This document shows, piece by piece, positions 26,051-34,181 of a DNA stretch of 64,000 nt. This stretch comes from Mucilaginibacter ginsenosidivorax (GTDB taxonomy: Bacteria; Bacteroidota; Bacteroidia; Sphingobacteriales; Sphingobacteriaceae): assembly GCF_007971525.1 (NCBI RefSeq), contig NZ_CP042437.1:4092001-4156000 (forward strand). Direction: 5' to 3'. How positions within the stretch are numbered: position 1 is the stretch's first letter; each line of letters starts with the position of its first letter. A model generated the notes under the pieces. The model saw only the letters and a list, made by a program, of their open reading frames with translations. It made no database searches and was not told where the DNA came from. A program made the translations under genes and the position numbers.

Positions 26051-28549
26051 ATGACTGATTTGAAACTATTATCTACACTACTGCTTTCCGCGGCTTTGTC
26101 TGCCACGTTTACATCATCACAGGCCCAGCAAACGCCCCAGCCCGAAGATCCCGCACTTAAAATTTACCGCGAAACACCCCGTAAGGTCAACGATCTGGTG
26201 CACACCAAATTGGATGTTCGGTTCGATTACAAAAAACATTACATGTACGGCAAGGAATGGGTTACGTTAAAACCACATTTTTATCCTACTGATACACTCC
26301 GCTTAGACGCCAAAGGCATGGACTTAAAAACCATTGCTGTTGTAAAAAACGGTAAAAACGTGCCACTGAAATTTACTTATCAGGATAGCCTGAGCGTGGC
26401 TATTAAACTGGATAAAGTTTACCGCAATAACGAGAGCTACACCATTTACATTGACTACACTGCCAAACCAAATGAGCTTAAAGTAAAAGGCAGCGCTGCT
26501 ATTAACGATGCTAAGGGGCTGTATTTTATTAACCCCGATGGCACCGAAAAAGATAAACCAACCCAGATATGGACACAGGGTGAAACCGAAAGTTCATCGG
26601 CATGGTTCCCTACCATTGATAAACCAAGCCAGAAAACTACCGAAGAGATTAGCATGACCGTGCTATCCAAATACGTAACCTTGTCAAACGGCAAACTGGT
26701 ATCGCAAAAAAACAACGCTGATGGTACCCGCACCGATACCTGGAAACAGGATTTGCCACACTCGCCATACCTGTTTATGATGGCCGTTGGCGATTTTAAG
26801 ATCTATAAAGATAAATGGCGCAACAAAGAAGTAAACTATTACCTGGAGCCTAAGTATGCACCATACGCCAAAGAAATTTTCGGGATGACACCCGAAGCTA
26901 TCGAGTTTTACTCCAAAACTTTAGGGGTAGATTATCCCTGGTATAAATACTCGCAAATTGTAGTTCGCGATTATGTAAGCGGTGCGATGGAAAATACCTC
27001 TGCTACCTTGCACGGTGCTTATGTACAAGGTACCCACCGCGAACTGTTAGATGCCTATTATGACGATGGTCGCAGTACTATTGTACATGAGCTTTTTCAC
27101 CAATGGTTTGGTGATTATGTGACCGCCGAAAGCTGGAGCAACCTAACCGTAAACGAATCATTTGCCAACTTTAGCGAAACCCTTTGGGCCGAACATAAAT
27201 ACGGCAAAGATGTAGCCGACGAGCATAACTATATTGATATGCAAAACTACCTGCGGTCGCCGGATGCACGTACCAAAAACCTGGTGCGCTTTCATTACGC
27301 AGATAAAGAGGATGTATTTGATGTGGTTACCTATCAAAAAGGCGGTCGCATATTAAATATGCTGCGTAACTATTTAGGCAACGAAGCTTTTTATAAAGGC
27401 CTGAATATTTACCTGACCACTAATGCCTTTAAAAACGGCGAAGCCCAGCAATTGCGCTTAGCTCTTGAACAAGCCAGTGGGCTCGATTTGAATTGGTTTT
27501 TTAATCAATGGTATTATGGTGCCGGCCATCCTATACTGGATATTAGTTATAAATGGGACGATGCCACCAAAACACAAACTGTTTACCTGCAGCAAAGCCA
27601 GGATGGGCAGATATTTAAACTGCCAATGGCCATTGATATTTACGCAGGCGGCAAAAAAACACGTCATAAGGTTTGGATGAACAACCAACACGATACACTA
27701 ACCTTCAAGCTGGCATCAAAACCCGACCTGGTAAATGTTGATGGTGATAAAATACTACTGGTTAAAAAAACCGACCATAAAACCTTGCAGGAATTTGCTT
27801 TTCAGTATTTTAACGCGCCGCTTTATCTGGATAGGCTGGAAGCCATTAATGCAGTAGCCGATAAGCAAGGCGAAAAAGATGCGCAAAAAGTTCTGATTGC
27901 AGCTTTGAATGATAAGTATTACGGTTTGCGCAATAAAGCCATCCGTACAATTAAGCTGGATAATGATGCCATCCGTAACGCGGCGCAGCCTATTTTGGCC
28001 AGGCTGGTGCAAACAGATGATAATACATTGGTGCAGGCCCAGGCTATAGCTGCGTTGGGTAGCCTTAAAGCATCGGGTAATATGAATTTGTTTAAACAGG
28101 CACTAAGCAGTCAGTCATATGCAGTACAGGGTGCTGCATTAAACGCCATTAATTTGCTCGACCCGGCGTTGGCCATGAACCTGGCAAAAAATTATGAAGC
28201 CGATAACAAAGGAGGCTTAACCGCGGCCATGATGAATGTTTACGCCACCAGCGGAACTGATGCCCAATGGGCGTTTGTGTACAAGCAATTTGACGAAGCT
28301 GCGCCGCAGGCAAAGTATAATGCCCTCGATAAGTTTAGTGCCATGGCAGGTCGTGTTCAGAAACCAGAGTACGCCCAGCAAGGTATAAGTCAGATTAAAG
28401 ACTTTGGTATAAAATATAAACCACAGGGCGCAGGCGATGCCGCTATTAAATTTATAACCAACATTAAAGAAAAGCGTGAGCAAATGCATGATGATGCAAC
28501 AGTAAAAGCAGCCGACGATGCAATTAAGCAAATCAACGACACTAAATAG
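26051..28549 (+). CDS. M1-family zinc aminopeptidase
   Basis: 832 residues, signal peptide ending SSQAQ. Exopeptidase motif GAMEN at 311-315. Zinc site HELFH (H346, E347, H350) with the third ligand E369 in VNESFAN, exactly the HExxH-x18-E spacing of family M1. Removes N-terminal residues from peptides, here in the periplasm. After about residue 570 the protein becomes a helical repeat region of HEAT type (for example LARLVQTDDNTLVQAQAIAALGSLKASG), which in this family shapes the substrate chamber. It follows a secreted amidohydrolase gene and is closed by a strong terminator. The stop is followed by an octad repeat array. Confidence 0.93.
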   Translation: MTDLKLLSTLLLSAALSATFTSSQAQQTPQPEDPALKIYRETPRKVNDLVHTKLDVRFDYKKHYMYGKEWVTLKPHFYPTDTLRLDAKGMDLKTIAVVKNGKNVPLKFTYQDSLSVAIKLDKVYRNNESYTIYIDYTAKPNELKVKGSAAINDAKGLYFINPDGTEKDKPTQIWTQGETESSSAWFPTIDKPSQKTTEEISMTVLSKYVTLSNGKLVSQKNNADGTRTDTWKQDLPHSPYLFMMAVGDFKIYKDKWRNKEVNYYLEPKYAPYAKEIFGMTPEAIEFYSKTLGVDYPWYKYSQIVVRDYVSGAMENTSATLHGAYVQGTHRELLDAYYDDGRSTIVHELFHQWFGDYVTAESWSNLTVNESFANFSETLWAEHKYGKDVADEHNYIDMQNYLRSPDARTKNLVRFHYADKEDVFDVVTYQKGGRILNMLRNYLGNEAFYKGLNIYLTTNAFKNGEAQQLRLALEQASGLDLNWFFNQWYYGAGHPILDISYKWDDATKTQTVYLQQSQDGQIFKLPMAIDIYAGGKKTRHKVWMNNQHDTLTFKLASKPDLVNVDGDKILLVKKTDHKTLQEFAFQYFNAPLYLDRLEAINAVADKQGEKDAQKVLIAALNDKYYGLRNKAIRTIKLDNDAIRNAAQPILARLVQTDDNTLVQAQAIAALGSLKASGNMNLFKQALSSQSYAVQGAALNAINLLDPALAMNLAKNYEADNKGGLTAAMMNVYATSGTDAQWAFVYKQFDEAAPQAKYNALDKFSAMAGRVQKPEYAQQGISQIKDFGIKYKPQGAGDAAIKFITNIKEKREQMHDDATVKAADDAIKQINDTK

Positions 28550-28604
28550 ATGTGCAGATGGAAAGAATTTGAAAATTTGGTAATTTGAAGATTTGAAAAT
28601 GAAA
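28549..28604 (+). repeat. Octad array after aminopeptidase stop
   Basis: Seven 8-nt units starting at the last base of the TAG stop. Clear units are GAATTTGA, AAATTTGG, TAATTTGA and AGATTTGA. This is the only stop-side array here with an 8-nt rather than 7-nt period. Confidence 0.55.
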
Positions 28605-28656
28605 AAAGGCAGATTTTAAATGTGCAGATTTCAAATTACAGATGTGCAGATAATTA

Positions 28657-28701
28657 AAATAAAAAGCCCGGAGGATTTGAAATCTCCCGGGCTTTTTATT
28701 T
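28657..28701. terminator. Bidirectional terminator
   Basis: Outer arms AAATAAAAAGCCCGG (28657-28671) and its exact complement (28687-28701) enclose a partly paired inner segment. The GCCCGG core with A and T runs on either side suits termination of both the M1 gene and the convergent bacilliredoxin gene. Confidence 0.85.
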
Positions 28702-28745
28702 AACGTTTTATTTGCAGGCTTAAAATATTGTGGACTTTACCATCC

Positions 28746-28801
28746 TTAACCTTTTAGCTTTTACCTTTCGCCTTTAGCCTTTCGGCTTTCGCCTAAAATT
28801 A
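28746..28801 (-). repeat. Long stop-anchored heptad array (AGGNNAA)
   Basis: Eight 7-nt units on the minus strand. The first, TAATTTT, begins with the stop codon of the bacilliredoxin gene. The next seven all fit AGNNNAA: AGGCGAA (twice), AGCCGAA, AGGCTAA, AGGTAAA, AGCTAAA and AGGTTAA. The 7-nt spacing is kept without a single slip. Confidence 0.8.
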
Positions 28802-29209
28802 GCAGTATTGTTCAAAAGCCCCAATAAGGTTATCGGCAATCATTTGGGCAGGGCGGCCTTCAATCTGGTAGCGCTCAATAATGTGTACCAGTTTGCCATC
28901 TTTAAACAATGCCATAGCCGGTGACGACGGAGGGTAAGGCAGCATATAGTTACGTGCAGCATCTACGGCTTCTTTTTCCATACCTGCAAAAACGGTAACT
29001 AATTTATCGGGGTGCTTTTCATTGGCAGCGGCAATCCTGGCGGCAGGGCGTGCATTTGCGGCAGCGCAACCACATACTGAATTTACCATTACAAATACAG
29101 TACCTTCGCTTTCAATAGCGTTTTTTACCGCCTCGGCATCTTTCAACTCCTCAAAACCAACCCTGGTTAAATCTTCCCGCATTGGGGCAACTAAATATTC
29201 TGGATACAT
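28799..29209 (-). CDS. Bacilliredoxin (BrxA/BrxB, YphP family)
   Basis: 136 residues from the ATG at 29207-29209 (MYPEYLVAPMREDLTRVGFEEL). An upstream in-frame start at 29245 is less likely, because the family begins at MYPEY and the promoter box lies between the two. The active-site CGC is at 46-48 in NSVCGCAAANARPA, as in BrxA/B proteins, which remove bacillithiol or similar thiols from protein cysteines. The thioredoxin-like remainder includes YPPSSPAMALFKDG. Cytoplasmic thiol-redox repair is the likely role. Confidence 0.92.
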   Translation of the reverse strand: MYPEYLVAPMREDLTRVGFEELKDAEAVKNAIESEGTVFVMVNSVCGCAAANARPAARIAAANEKHPDKLVTVFAGMEKEAVDAARNYMLPYPPSSPAMALFKDGKLVHIIERYQIEGRPAQMIADNLIGAFEQYC

Positions 29210-29242
29210 GGTATGTTTATTTTTTTGAATTTTTATCAACCA

Positions 29243-29250
29243 CAAAAATA
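29243..29250 (-). promoter_or_regulatory. -7 promoter box of bacilliredoxin gene
   Basis: TATTTTTG on the minus strand, a full TAnnTTTG match ending 33 nt before the ATG. The -33 box is not clear. Confidence 0.45.
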
Positions 29251-29398
29251 AGAAATGATTAACAGTTTACGTTTAAAAAACGCAATAATAACAATATGCT
29301 GACGATGTAGCCTTATGATAACCGCCAGACGGTAAGGCGTTTGTTTATAATGGCTATTGATTTGTTGGATGTAATTGTTATATTGCCGCCCCTAATTT

Positions 29399-30280
29399 AT
29401 GAGTTTGATGAAACAAAAGACATCTGATATCAGTACCGTTGTTGTTATTAATAAAAACCAACAGCCTACACGGTCTTTACAAATTAAAACAAAACACCTT
29501 AACAATCTTAAACATTACGCGCTTGGCGCCTTGTCGGTGGTATTGGTTTTGGTGGCAAGTATCATTTATTTGAGGTGGCGAAACCAGCAGCAGGAAGTTG
29601 AAAAACAAGCGCTGATGGCCCAGATAGTAAAACTAAAAGGTGCTATACCTGCACAGGTTGCGGCGCCGGCCGAGGCTAAACAGGGTAGTGCGCAAAGCTA
29701 TATTCAAGCCATTGAAGGTAAACTAAAAACGATTAATGACTACCTGCGCCGCCGTGGCTTAAAAGGTTTTAGCACCAAAGGAATTGGCGGCGATAACAAC
29801 ATCGAGGGTAAAAAGCTAAATGATGGCGAAGTATACTCGCTGTACAACGATTACCTTAACCACCTGATGGGTACTATTGCATTTACCCCCATGGGCTACC
29901 CCCGCATCAGTTCATTCACCTCGTTTTTTGGTTACCGCAGCGACCCTTTTGACAGTGCCAGCGCCGAATTTCATCCCGGAATTGATTTTAAGGGCAAACG
30001 TGGCGACGAGGTAAAATGTACCGCAAGCGGCAAGGTTGTTTTTGCAGGCTGGGCCGGTGGGTACGGCAACTGCATCCGCATTCAGCATATTAATGATATT
30101 CAGACTGTTTATGGGCACCTATCTAAAATAAAAGTAAAAGTAGGGCAGGAAGTAAACCTGGGCGATGAGATTGGCCTTGTTGGTTCAACCGGCCACTCAA
30201 CCGGCGCACACCTGCACTACGAGGTACGCAGGCACGGCAAAGCCGTAAACCCGGTTAATTTTTTAACACTGAATAAGTAA
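29399..30280 (+). CDS. M23-family (LytM) peptidoglycan endopeptidase
   Basis: 293 residues. A basic N-terminus (1-38), a single membrane helix (about 40-59), a coiled-coil-like linker (60-90), then a LytM domain. The zinc and catalytic residues are present: H192 and D196 in FHPGIDF, and H271-x-H273 in AHLHYEV, so the enzyme should be active. It is anchored in the inner membrane with the catalytic part in the periplasm, where it would cut peptidoglycan cross-links. The next gene, 98 nt downstream, encodes a bactofilin; M23 peptidase and bactofilin pairs in other bacteria shape the cell wall at defined sites. Confidence 0.92.
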   Translation: MSLMKQKTSDISTVVVINKNQQPTRSLQIKTKHLNNLKHYALGALSVVLVLVASIIYLRWRNQQQEVEKQALMAQIVKLKGAIPAQVAAPAEAKQGSAQSYIQAIEGKLKTINDYLRRRGLKGFSTKGIGGDNNIEGKKLNDGEVYSLYNDYLNHLMGTIAFTPMGYPRISSFTSFFGYRSDPFDSASAEFHPGIDFKGKRGDEVKCTASGKVVFAGWAGGYGNCIRIQHINDIQTVYGHLSKIKVKVGQEVNLGDEIGLVGSTGHSTGAHLHYEVRRHGKAVNPVNFLTLNK

Positions 30281-30312
30281 GTTTTACGTTGGACGTTTTA
30301 CGTAATACGTTC
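30278..30312 (+). repeat. Stop-anchored TACGTTK heptad array (M23 gene)
   Basis: Five 7-nt units. The first, TAAGTTT, begins with the stop codon. Others are TACGTTG, GACGTTT, TACGTAA and TACGTTC. A complementary array abuts the next start codon. Confidence 0.75.
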
Positions 30313-30343
30313 AAATATTTTTTGCTTCATGTTTATGCAAAAA

Positions 30344-30378
30344 CGTAAAACTTAACACGTACAACCTATAACGTAACT
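30344..30378 (+). repeat. Start-anchored CGTANAA heptad array (bactofilin gene)
   Basis: Five 7-nt units, the last (CGTAACT) touching the ATG at 30379. Others are CGTAAAA, CTTAACA, CGTACAA and CCTATAA. It is the inverse of the array at 30278-30312, so the two can form an imperfect stem around a 31-nt loop. Confidence 0.7.
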
Positions 30379-30741
30379 ATGGCTATTTTCGGTAAAAAAG
30401 ATAAAGTATCGCTCGATTTGCAATCCATATCAACCCTGATAAGCGAAGGCTGCGAAATTGGCGGCAATTTTAAAGCCCCGGCATTTGCCCGCATTGACGG
30501 ACAGGTAACCGGTGATGTTACAGTTGATGAAGGCCTTATTCTTGGTGAAAAAGGCCTTATTAACGGCAATATCATTACTAAAGAGATTGTTGTTTACGGC
30601 ACAGTAACTGGTGATATCAAAACTTCATCCCTTGAAATACGGGCCACCGGTAAAATCACAGGTACTATAACCACCCAAACCCTGCTGGTTGAAACCGGCG
30701 GCGTTTATAATGGATTACTGAGCATGGGGGTGGTGGAATAG
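30379..30741 (+). CDS. Bactofilin family cytoskeletal protein
   Basis: 120 residues. After a short polar N-terminus the protein is a right-handed beta helix with repeated G-x-V/I turns from about 30 to 118: GGNFKAPAFARIDGQVTGDV, LILGEKGLINGNI, IVVYGTVTGDI, LEIRATGKITGTI, LLVETGGVYNG. Bactofilins polymerise into filaments at the membrane and recruit cell-wall enzymes. The M23 peptidase gene directly upstream is the probable partner. The stop is followed by an AAGARTC array. Confidence 0.93.
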   Translation: MAIFGKKDKVSLDLQSISTLISEGCEIGGNFKAPAFARIDGQVTGDVTVDEGLILGEKGLINGNIITKEIVVYGTVTGDIKTSSLEIRATGKITGTITTQTLLVETGGVYNGLLSMGVVE

Positions 30742-30773
30742 AATCAAGAATTAAGAATCAGGAATCAAGACAA
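30739..30773 (+). repeat. Stop-anchored AAGARTC heptad array (bactofilin gene)
   Basis: Five units: TAGAATC with the stop codon, AAGAATT, AAGAATC, AGGAATC and AAGACAA. Nearly identical to the array behind the esterase gene 20 kb away (51227-51261). Confidence 0.8.
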
Positions 30774-30891
30774 AAGCAATATAGAGGCAGTCGGGTAAAT
30801 TCCACGAGATATTCTCTCGCTGTCCACTTGCCCTATGGCAACAAATACCCCCTTACTTTGCTGCCTATTTCATTTTAACGGGGATATGATT

Positions 30892-30899
30892 TAAATTTG
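30892..30899 (+). promoter_or_regulatory. -7 promoter box of ahcY
   Basis: TAAATTTG, a full TAnnTTTG match ending 21 nt before the ATG at 30921. It overlaps an in-frame TTG at 30897, which argues against that TTG being the start codon. Confidence 0.5.
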
Positions 30900-30920
30900 C
30901 TGCACAAAATTGAAAACGAT

Positions 30921-32237
30921 ATGTCATCAGTAGAAACTGCTTTTGTTAAATACAAGGTAAAAGACCTTTCACTGGCCGAATGGGGCCGCAAGGAGATTGA
31001 ACTGGCTGAGGCCGAAATGCCGGGCCTGATGGCGCTGCGAGCCGAATATGGTCCAAGCCAGCCATTAAAAGGTGCCCGTATTGCAGGATGCCTGCACATG
31101 ACCATCCAAACAGCCGTTTTAATTGAAACTTTAATTGCACTTGGTGCCGAAGTTACCTGGTCGTCATGTAATATATTTTCAACCCAGGATCATGCCGCTG
31201 CCGCTATTGCTGCCGCAGGTATTTCTGTTTACGCCTGGAAAGGTATGAACGCTGAAGAGTTTGACTGGTGTATTGAGCAAACCCTGTGGTTTGGCGAAGA
31301 CCGCAAACCATTAAACATGATATTGGACGATGGCGGCGATTTAACCAATATGGTATTGGATCGTTTCCCTGAACTGATTGCTGATATTAAAGGTTTATCT
31401 GAAGAAACTACTACAGGTGTACACCGTTTATATGAGCGTATGAAAGCCGGTACATTACCAATGCCTGCTATTAACGTTAACGACTCTGTTACCAAATCGA
31501 AATTCGATAACAAATACGGTTGCCGCGAATCGTTGGTTGATGCCATCCGCCGTGCAACCGACGTAATGATGGCCGGTAAAGTAGCCGTTGTTTGCGGTTA
31601 TGGTGACGTAGGTAAAGGTTCTGCCGATTCATTGCGTAACTCTGGCGTACGTGTTATCGTTACCGAAATTGACCCTATCTGCGCATTACAGGCAGCTATG
31701 GAAGGCTTTGAAGTTAAAAAATTAGGTACTGCTATTAAAGAGGCTGATATTGTTGTTACCGCTACAGGTAACAAAAACATCGTTCGCGAAGAGCACTTCC
31801 GCGCGTTGAAAGACAAGGCTATTGTTTGTAACATCGGTCACTTTGATAATGAGATTGACATGGCCTGGTTAAACGGCGCTTATGGCAACACCAAAATCGA
31901 GATTAAACCACAGGTTGATAAATATACTATTGAAGGCAGCGATGTTATCGTTTTAGCAGAAGGTCGTTTGGTAAACTTAGGTTGTGCAACAGGCCACCCA
32001 AGCTTTGTAATGAGTAACTCGTTCACCAACCAAACTTTAGCTCAATTAGAGCTTTGGACAAACGGTGCCGCTTACAAAAACGAAGTTTACACCCTGCCAA
32101 AACACCTTGACGAAAAAGTTGCCCGCTTACACCTTGCCAAAATAGGTGTTGAACTGGAAGTTTTAGACCAGGACCAGGCCGATTACATTGGCGTAACTGT
32201 TGAAGGTCCGTTTAAACCGGAATACTACCGTTACTAA
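30921..32237 (+). CDS. ahcY: S-adenosyl-L-homocysteine hydrolase
   Basis: 438 residues from the ATG at 30921; the open frame reaches a TTG at 30897, but that lies in a promoter box. Reversibly hydrolyses S-adenosylhomocysteine to adenosine and homocysteine, using bound NAD, and so removes the product inhibitor of methyltransferases. Landmarks: ARIAGCLHMTIQTAVLIETL near 50-75, SCNIFSTQDHAAAAI near 80-95, the NAD motif VCGYGDVGKGSA in the middle, and the C-terminal end GPFKPEYYRY, invariant in the family. Codon use is highly biased, as expected of a well-expressed gene. Cytoplasmic. Confidence 0.98.
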   Translation: MSSVETAFVKYKVKDLSLAEWGRKEIELAEAEMPGLMALRAEYGPSQPLKGARIAGCLHMTIQTAVLIETLIALGAEVTWSSCNIFSTQDHAAAAIAAAGISVYAWKGMNAEEFDWCIEQTLWFGEDRKPLNMILDDGGDLTNMVLDRFPELIADIKGLSEETTTGVHRLYERMKAGTLPMPAINVNDSVTKSKFDNKYGCRESLVDAIRRATDVMMAGKVAVVCGYGDVGKGSADSLRNSGVRVIVTEIDPICALQAAMEGFEVKKLGTAIKEADIVVTATGNKNIVREEHFRALKDKAIVCNIGHFDNEIDMAWLNGAYGNTKIEIKPQVDKYTIEGSDVIVLAEGRLVNLGCATGHPSFVMSNSFTNQTLAQLELWTNGAAYKNEVYTLPKHLDEKVARLHLAKIGVELEVLDQDQADYIGVTVEGPFKPEYYRY

Positions 32238-32269
32238 GTCAAAAATAAAAATTCAAAAGTCAAAAATAG
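32235..32269 (+). repeat. Stop-anchored heptad array (ahcY)
   Basis: Five units: TAAGTCA with the stop codon, AAAATAA, AAATTCA, AAAGTCA and AAAATAG. The A-rich composition makes the period less certain than elsewhere. Confidence 0.5.
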
Positions 32270-32301
32270 AAAAGGCATGGTTTTAGGACTGTGCCTTTTT
32301 T
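32269..32301 (+). terminator. Terminator of ahcY
   Basis: AAAAGGCA (32270-32277) pairs with TGCCTTTT (32292-32299) across a 14-nt loop and continues into a T-run. Confidence 0.65.
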
Positions 32302-32414
32302 GTGATTTTCCTTTTGCAGACGCATAATTGCGTTTCCCGCATGCAAATTACAAACTGCATTTTTTAATCAATGTATTGAGTTTGGCCTCACCCTTTCTAT
32401 CTTTACCATTCACC

Positions 32415-33290
32415 ATGGACGACGATAACGTATTAGAACTGGTTAATCCTCAAACTAAATCGTTAGCATTTAAGGTTTACACCTTTAATGATGACCGGCA
32501 TTTCTGCATCTTAAATAAATATAATTATTTTTCGGTGATTTTGGTGCTGGCAGGTAGGGGTACGGTGCTGGCAGATGTTTCTGAATACAACTTTACCGAA
32601 AACAGCCTGATCTGCCTTTCCCTTTATCAGCCTTTTGAAATTAAAAGCAAAGGGGAGTTTAGGGGTGTTATGGTTAACTTCCATCCCGAGTTTTTTTGTT
32701 TGCATAAGCACCGTAACGAGGTATCATGCAACGGCGTACTGTTTAATAATAATTACGAATCGCCGGTTACCTCACTTGGCATCGTCGAAACACAATTGTT
32801 GCTGACCACCATAATGCAGCTTAAAACCGAATTGCAGCAGGTGGCAGTCGCTCAATTAGAGGTGTTGATATCCTACCTCAAAATATTACTCATTAATGCT
32901 TCGCGGATAAAAATGGGACAACGGGGTTTAGCAGGTACATCTGTGCCCAAGCCCCCTGTTATTTTAAATGACTTAAAGGATGCTATTGAACAGCATTTTA
33001 AATCGTTGCATAGCGCTGGCGATTATTCCCGATTATTAAACATCAGTACTGCTGCATTAAACAAGATAAGCAAAATCCATTTTAATAAAACCCTCTCGGC
33101 ACTTATAACAGATAGAATAATTATTGAAGCAAAACGACAATTATACCTTACCGCCAAGCCAGTTAAACTAATTGCCTATGAATTGGGCTTTACTGATGAA
33201 TTTTACTTCAGCCGTTTTTTTAAAAGCCATGTGGCCATCTCCCCACAGTTTTTCAGGGATACGGTCGGGTTTGACAAGGCGAACGCTTAG
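32415..33290 (+). CDS. AraC-family transcriptional regulator
   Basis: 291 residues from the ATG at 32415 (MDDDNVLELVNPQTKS). The open frame extends to a TTG at 32328, but that extra part is hydrophobic and unlike the family. The N-terminal half (about 15-130) is a cupin-like ligand domain with an LVLAGRGTVLADV strand. The C-terminal about 100 residues hold two helix-turn-helix motifs, the second with KLIAYELGFTDEFYFSRFFKSHVAISPQFFR, the classic AraC signature. It probably controls the DUF1348 gene immediately downstream on the same strand, among others. Ligand unknown. Confidence 0.88.
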   Translation: MDDDNVLELVNPQTKSLAFKVYTFNDDRHFCILNKYNYFSVILVLAGRGTVLADVSEYNFTENSLICLSLYQPFEIKSKGEFRGVMVNFHPEFFCLHKHRNEVSCNGVLFNNNYESPVTSLGIVETQLLLTTIMQLKTELQQVAVAQLEVLISYLKILLINASRIKMGQRGLAGTSVPKPPVILNDLKDAIEQHFKSLHSAGDYSRLLNISTAALNKISKIHFNKTLSALITDRIIIEAKRQLYLTAKPVKLIAYELGFTDEFYFSRFFKSHVAISPQFFRDTVGFDKANA

Positions 33291-33387
33291 ACCTTTTTCT
33301 CCATCCTCTTTTTGGCAATAGCGATCGTCCATGTTAAAGCACGATCTATCCATGTTGGGGTATCCGGTATCTCATGACCTTTGCTTT

Positions 33388-33789
33388 ATGGAAACAGAGA
33401 AAAAATATCCGCTACCTCCATGGGATATGGATAACGCGGCAGAAAAACTTCAATTGTTAGAAAATGACTGGAACAGCCTCGACCCTGACAAAGCAGCCGC
33501 AAATTATGCCACTGAAGCCCAAATGCGCTTCGGAACCTCATTTTTAAACGGGCGGGACGAGATCAAACAATTCCTGGCAGGTAAATGGCAGCAAAACCCT
33601 GGCTTTAAAATCAAGCTTAATCTTTGGGGGGCATTGAAAGGCCGCATGGCAGTAACATTTGAATATGAATGGCACAATGCCGAAAACCAGTGGCACAGAA
33701 GCTACGGCGTGCAGGTTTTTCAGTTTGATGATAATGGCCTTGTGCAAATGAACTTTGCCAGTTATAATGACGAGCCAATACCTCATTGA
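33388..33789 (+). CDS. DUF1348 / NTF2-like protein
   Basis: 133 residues from the ATG at 33388 (METEKKYPLPPWDMDNA). An upstream ATG at 33331 would add 19 residues not typical of the family. The protein is a single small alpha+beta NTF2/SnoaL-like fold: AAEKLQLLENDWNSLDPDKAAANY, FLNGRDEIKQFLAGKWQQ, FEYEWHNAENQWHRSYG and FDDNGLVQMNFASYND, all hallmarks of DUF1348. No catalytic role is established for the family. It sits downstream of an AraC regulator. Confidence 0.85.
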   Translation: METEKKYPLPPWDMDNAAEKLQLLENDWNSLDPDKAAANYATEAQMRFGTSFLNGRDEIKQFLAGKWQQNPGFKIKLNLWGALKGRMAVTFEYEWHNAENQWHRSYGVQVFQFDDNGLVQMNFASYNDEPIPH

Positions 33790-33844
33790 GGGCAGAAATT
33801 GTGAATAAAGTTAGTGTTATGATGCAATGCGGCTATTAACGCAA

Positions 33845-33872
33845 AAAGCAGCGGAAGAAATTCCGCCGCTTT
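33845..33872 (+). terminator. Terminator-like hairpin with GAAA loop
   Basis: GCGGAA (33851-33856) and TTCCGC (33861-33866) enclose a GAAA tetraloop. The stem extends by AAAGC/GCTTT past one mismatch. The following T-run is short, so termination is probable but not certain. Confidence 0.5.
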
Positions 33873-33925
33873 CCATTTATACTACTCGTTGCTATTTTAC
33901 AGGGTTGATATCTACAATAATCGGA

Positions 33926-33950
33926 TTTTTGTTAAGCTGCTTAACAAAAA
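33926..33950. repeat. Perfect 11-bp hairpin
   Basis: TTTTTGTTAAG (33926-33936), loop CTG, then the exact complement (33940-33950). It lacks a GC core, so it is not a standard terminator. It may be a protein-binding palindrome. Confidence 0.5.
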
Positions 33951-34181
33951 GTGATGTTAACTATCATTCAGCCTTCATGGGTATAACCCATATATGCAGG
34001 CCGGTGGGCTTATTAACTTAAATGATTGTGGTGAGCTCAAAAATAAAATTATCAAAATAATTGTGTTTTTGACACTTTTAAATTAATATTGACATCGGAT
34101 TCGCAGGGCGTAAAAATTGCCCCCGTCTGATGCTAAACACCATTATAACCTGTATATTTTTAAAGAAAAGACTTATTACGT

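Larger units (their letters stand above)
33790..34181. other. Intergenic region with two hairpins
   Basis: 392 nt. Holds a terminator-like hairpin (33845-33872) and a perfect A/T-rich hairpin (33926-33950). The remaining part before the GH43 gene is AT-rich and contains no recognisable promoter. A 64-codon open frame here overlaps both hairpins and is not protein-like. Confidence 0.5.

Noticed and set aside
28799..29245. Longer bacilliredoxin starting at 29245
   Set aside because: The extra 12 residues are not family-like and the -7 promoter box at 29243-29250 overlaps that start.
33827..34021. 64-codon open frame downstream of the DUF1348 gene
   Set aside because: It overlaps two hairpins, has no recognisable family features and no promoter or operon context.
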